Of a stretch of DNA of 53,402 nucleotides, positions 52,501 to 53,402 are shown in pieces. The notes below the pieces were generated by a model. The model did not search any database. It was not told the origin of the DNA and was given only the letters and a program-made list of their open reading frames with translations. Position numbers and translations under genes: made by a program. How positions within the stretch are numbered: position 1 is the stretch's first letter; every line of letters begins with the position of its first letter. The stretch spans positions 66,621 through 120,022 of the forward strand of contig JARGNR010000005.1 of assembly GCA_029212405.1 (NCBI GenBank). Direction: 5' to 3'. Source of the stretch: Saprospiraceae bacterium. GTDB taxonomy: Bacteria > Bacteroidota > Bacteroidia > Chitinophagales > Saprospiraceae.

Positions 52501-53402
52501 TTATTCTATAATAATCATCTTCTTAGTAGCCGTAAAGTCTCCACTTTCTAATGTGTAGTACAATACCCCACTTACACCTAATTGCTCCGCAGTAAAGTTC
52601 ACTGTATTATAGCCCTTCACTCCGTCAATTGTTTTATTCGCCAACAACTTACCTGTCACATCAAAGACTGTCATTGTCGCACTTCCTCGCTCTGCTAATG
52701 TAAATCCGATTGTCGTCTGTCCTTTGAATGGATTCGGCTCATTCTGGTACAATGTTGTCACTGCTCCTTCTAAGCTGCCTCCTCTCGTTTCGATGACTAC
52801 ATCTCTGATCTCATAGTCAGATCCTACATACGCTTCTGATCTCGTTACCTTCGAAGTGATGTCCAACATCTCTCCTAAGTTTCCTGATTCAGTTGCAATA
52901 AATTCTAATGTAAAGATCGCTTCTGCCTCTGTTGCACTTACTGCTGTAGTACTGTTGTAACTCATCGTCATTACCTCTCTAGTCAATACACCTACATTCG
53001 CCTCTCCAATCTCTATCGCTCCATTCTGTACGCCTACAAACTCTAATCCGTTCATCTCCATGGTAAATTGATATCCGAATACATCGGCAAAGTCATCACT
53101 CATAAACTCAACACTTACTTTCTCTCCTACTTCCACATCTCTGTTTTCTATGCTTAGTGTCAAAGTCTTATTAGATCGTACTTCTGCTATTGAACCATTC
53201 GTTAAGTTCCCGATCGCATTTTCTGTTACATCTCCTACTTTCACTGCTACTAGATCATTGTCCATTGAGTTGCCTTGGATGTTGTCGATATTCGCAGTGT
53301 AATCTACATCTGCTAAATCCATATCCATTGCCATGATCTGATCGCTGTCTACAAATCTCCATGACTCATTGGTCGGTAGATCTACGATTACTCCTAAGAT
53401 CA
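52501..53402 (-). CDS. C-terminal part of a large T9SS surface protein (cut by window edge)
   Basis: The frame is open from the right window edge to the TAA at 52501, so at least 300 residues of a larger protein are visible. The internal ATG at 53334 is not the start. A dockerin-like segment (WRFVDSDQIMAMDMD, DLVAVKVGDVTENAIGN) is followed by a cohesin-like Ig module (VGEKVSVEFMSDDFADVFGYQFTMEM). The last 80 residues are a T9SS type A sorting domain (TLYQNEPNPFKGQTTIGF to TATKKMIIIE). Such modules end very large secreted proteins in Saprospiria. The gene body is outside the window. Confidence 0.9.
   Translation of the reverse strand, partial: ILGVIVDLPTNESWRFVDSDQIMAMDMDLADVDYTANIDNIQGNSMDNDLVAVKVGDVTENAIGNLTNGSIAEVRSNKTLTLSIENRDVEVGEKVSVEFMSDDFADVFGYQFTMEMNGLEFVGVQNGAIEIGEANVGVLTREVMTMSYNSTTAVSATEAEAIFTLEFIATESGNLGEMLDITSKVTRSEAYVGSDYEIRDVVIETRGGSLEGAVTTLYQNEPNPFKGQTTIGFTLAERGSATMTVFDVTGKLLANKTIDGVKGYNTVNFTAEQLGVSGVLYYTLESGDFTATKKMIIIE

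Overview
The window looks like a chromosome segment from a marine or environmental Bacteroidota, most likely near the Saprospiria/Lewinella group. The evidence is: low GC; several large secreted proteins ending in type IX secretion (T9SS) C-terminal sorting domains; a TonB-dependent receptor with a carboxypeptidase-regulatory-like N-terminus; a fused LpxC-FabZ; Bacteroidota-type promoters (TTTG, about 19 nt, TAnnTTTG); and few Shine-Dalgarno sites. No tRNA, rRNA, CRISPR, insertion sequence or prophage gene was seen.

Layout. 1-2161 (minus): the str operon rpsL-rpsG-fusA, with fusA cut by the left edge. 2651-5310 (plus): three small predicted membrane proteins and a membrane glycosyltransferase. 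5312-8323 (minus): a TonB-dependent receptor and a GNAT acetyltransferase. 8484-11081: a secreted sugar-dehydrogenase/diheme-cytochrome/T9SS fusion. 11100-16738: PaaZ, a Skp/OmpH chaperone, an M50-CBS protease, an acyl-CoA dehydrogenase and a DUF4286 protein. 17193-22488 (plus): a glucosaminidase-LysM protein, the lipid A operon lpxD-lpxC/fabZ-lpxA and an ABC ATPase. 22485-24835: a MerR regulator, a GNAT enzyme, a membrane protein and CoaX. 24865-33546: a T9SS subtilisin, an ABC exporter, a T9SS beta-propeller protein and a secreted amidotransferase-like protein. 33743-35948: a 6-pyruvoyl-tetrahydropterin synthase of animal type, a DksA/TraR zinc finger, an ElaA-type GNAT and a secreted glycine-rich protein. 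36243-41618: divergent mfd and mutL. 41978-45524: an unknown helical protein, about 1.1 kb of gene-poor DNA holding a likely pseudogene and a minus-strand mini-transcript, and a WYL regulator. 45700-49559: two tandem secreted thioredoxin-fold proteins, an unknown protein and RadC. 49760-51344: a YCII protein coupled to an ECF42-type sigma factor. 51469-53402: a glucuronyl C5-epimerase-like protein and the C-terminus of a large T9SS protein cut by the right edge.

Most of the window is housekeeping and envelope biology: translation, lipid A synthesis, periplasmic chaperoning, repair (Mfd, MutL, RadC) and secreted T9SS cargo. I found no defence island or clearly new multi-gene system. The observations most worth checking are the intergenic mini-transcript and relic gene at 43.35-44.4 kb, the PTPS-II-type pterin enzyme, MutL's degenerate endonuclease motifs, the three-part redox/T9SS fusion, the secreted amidotransferase-like protein and the stand-alone C5-epimerase-like protein.
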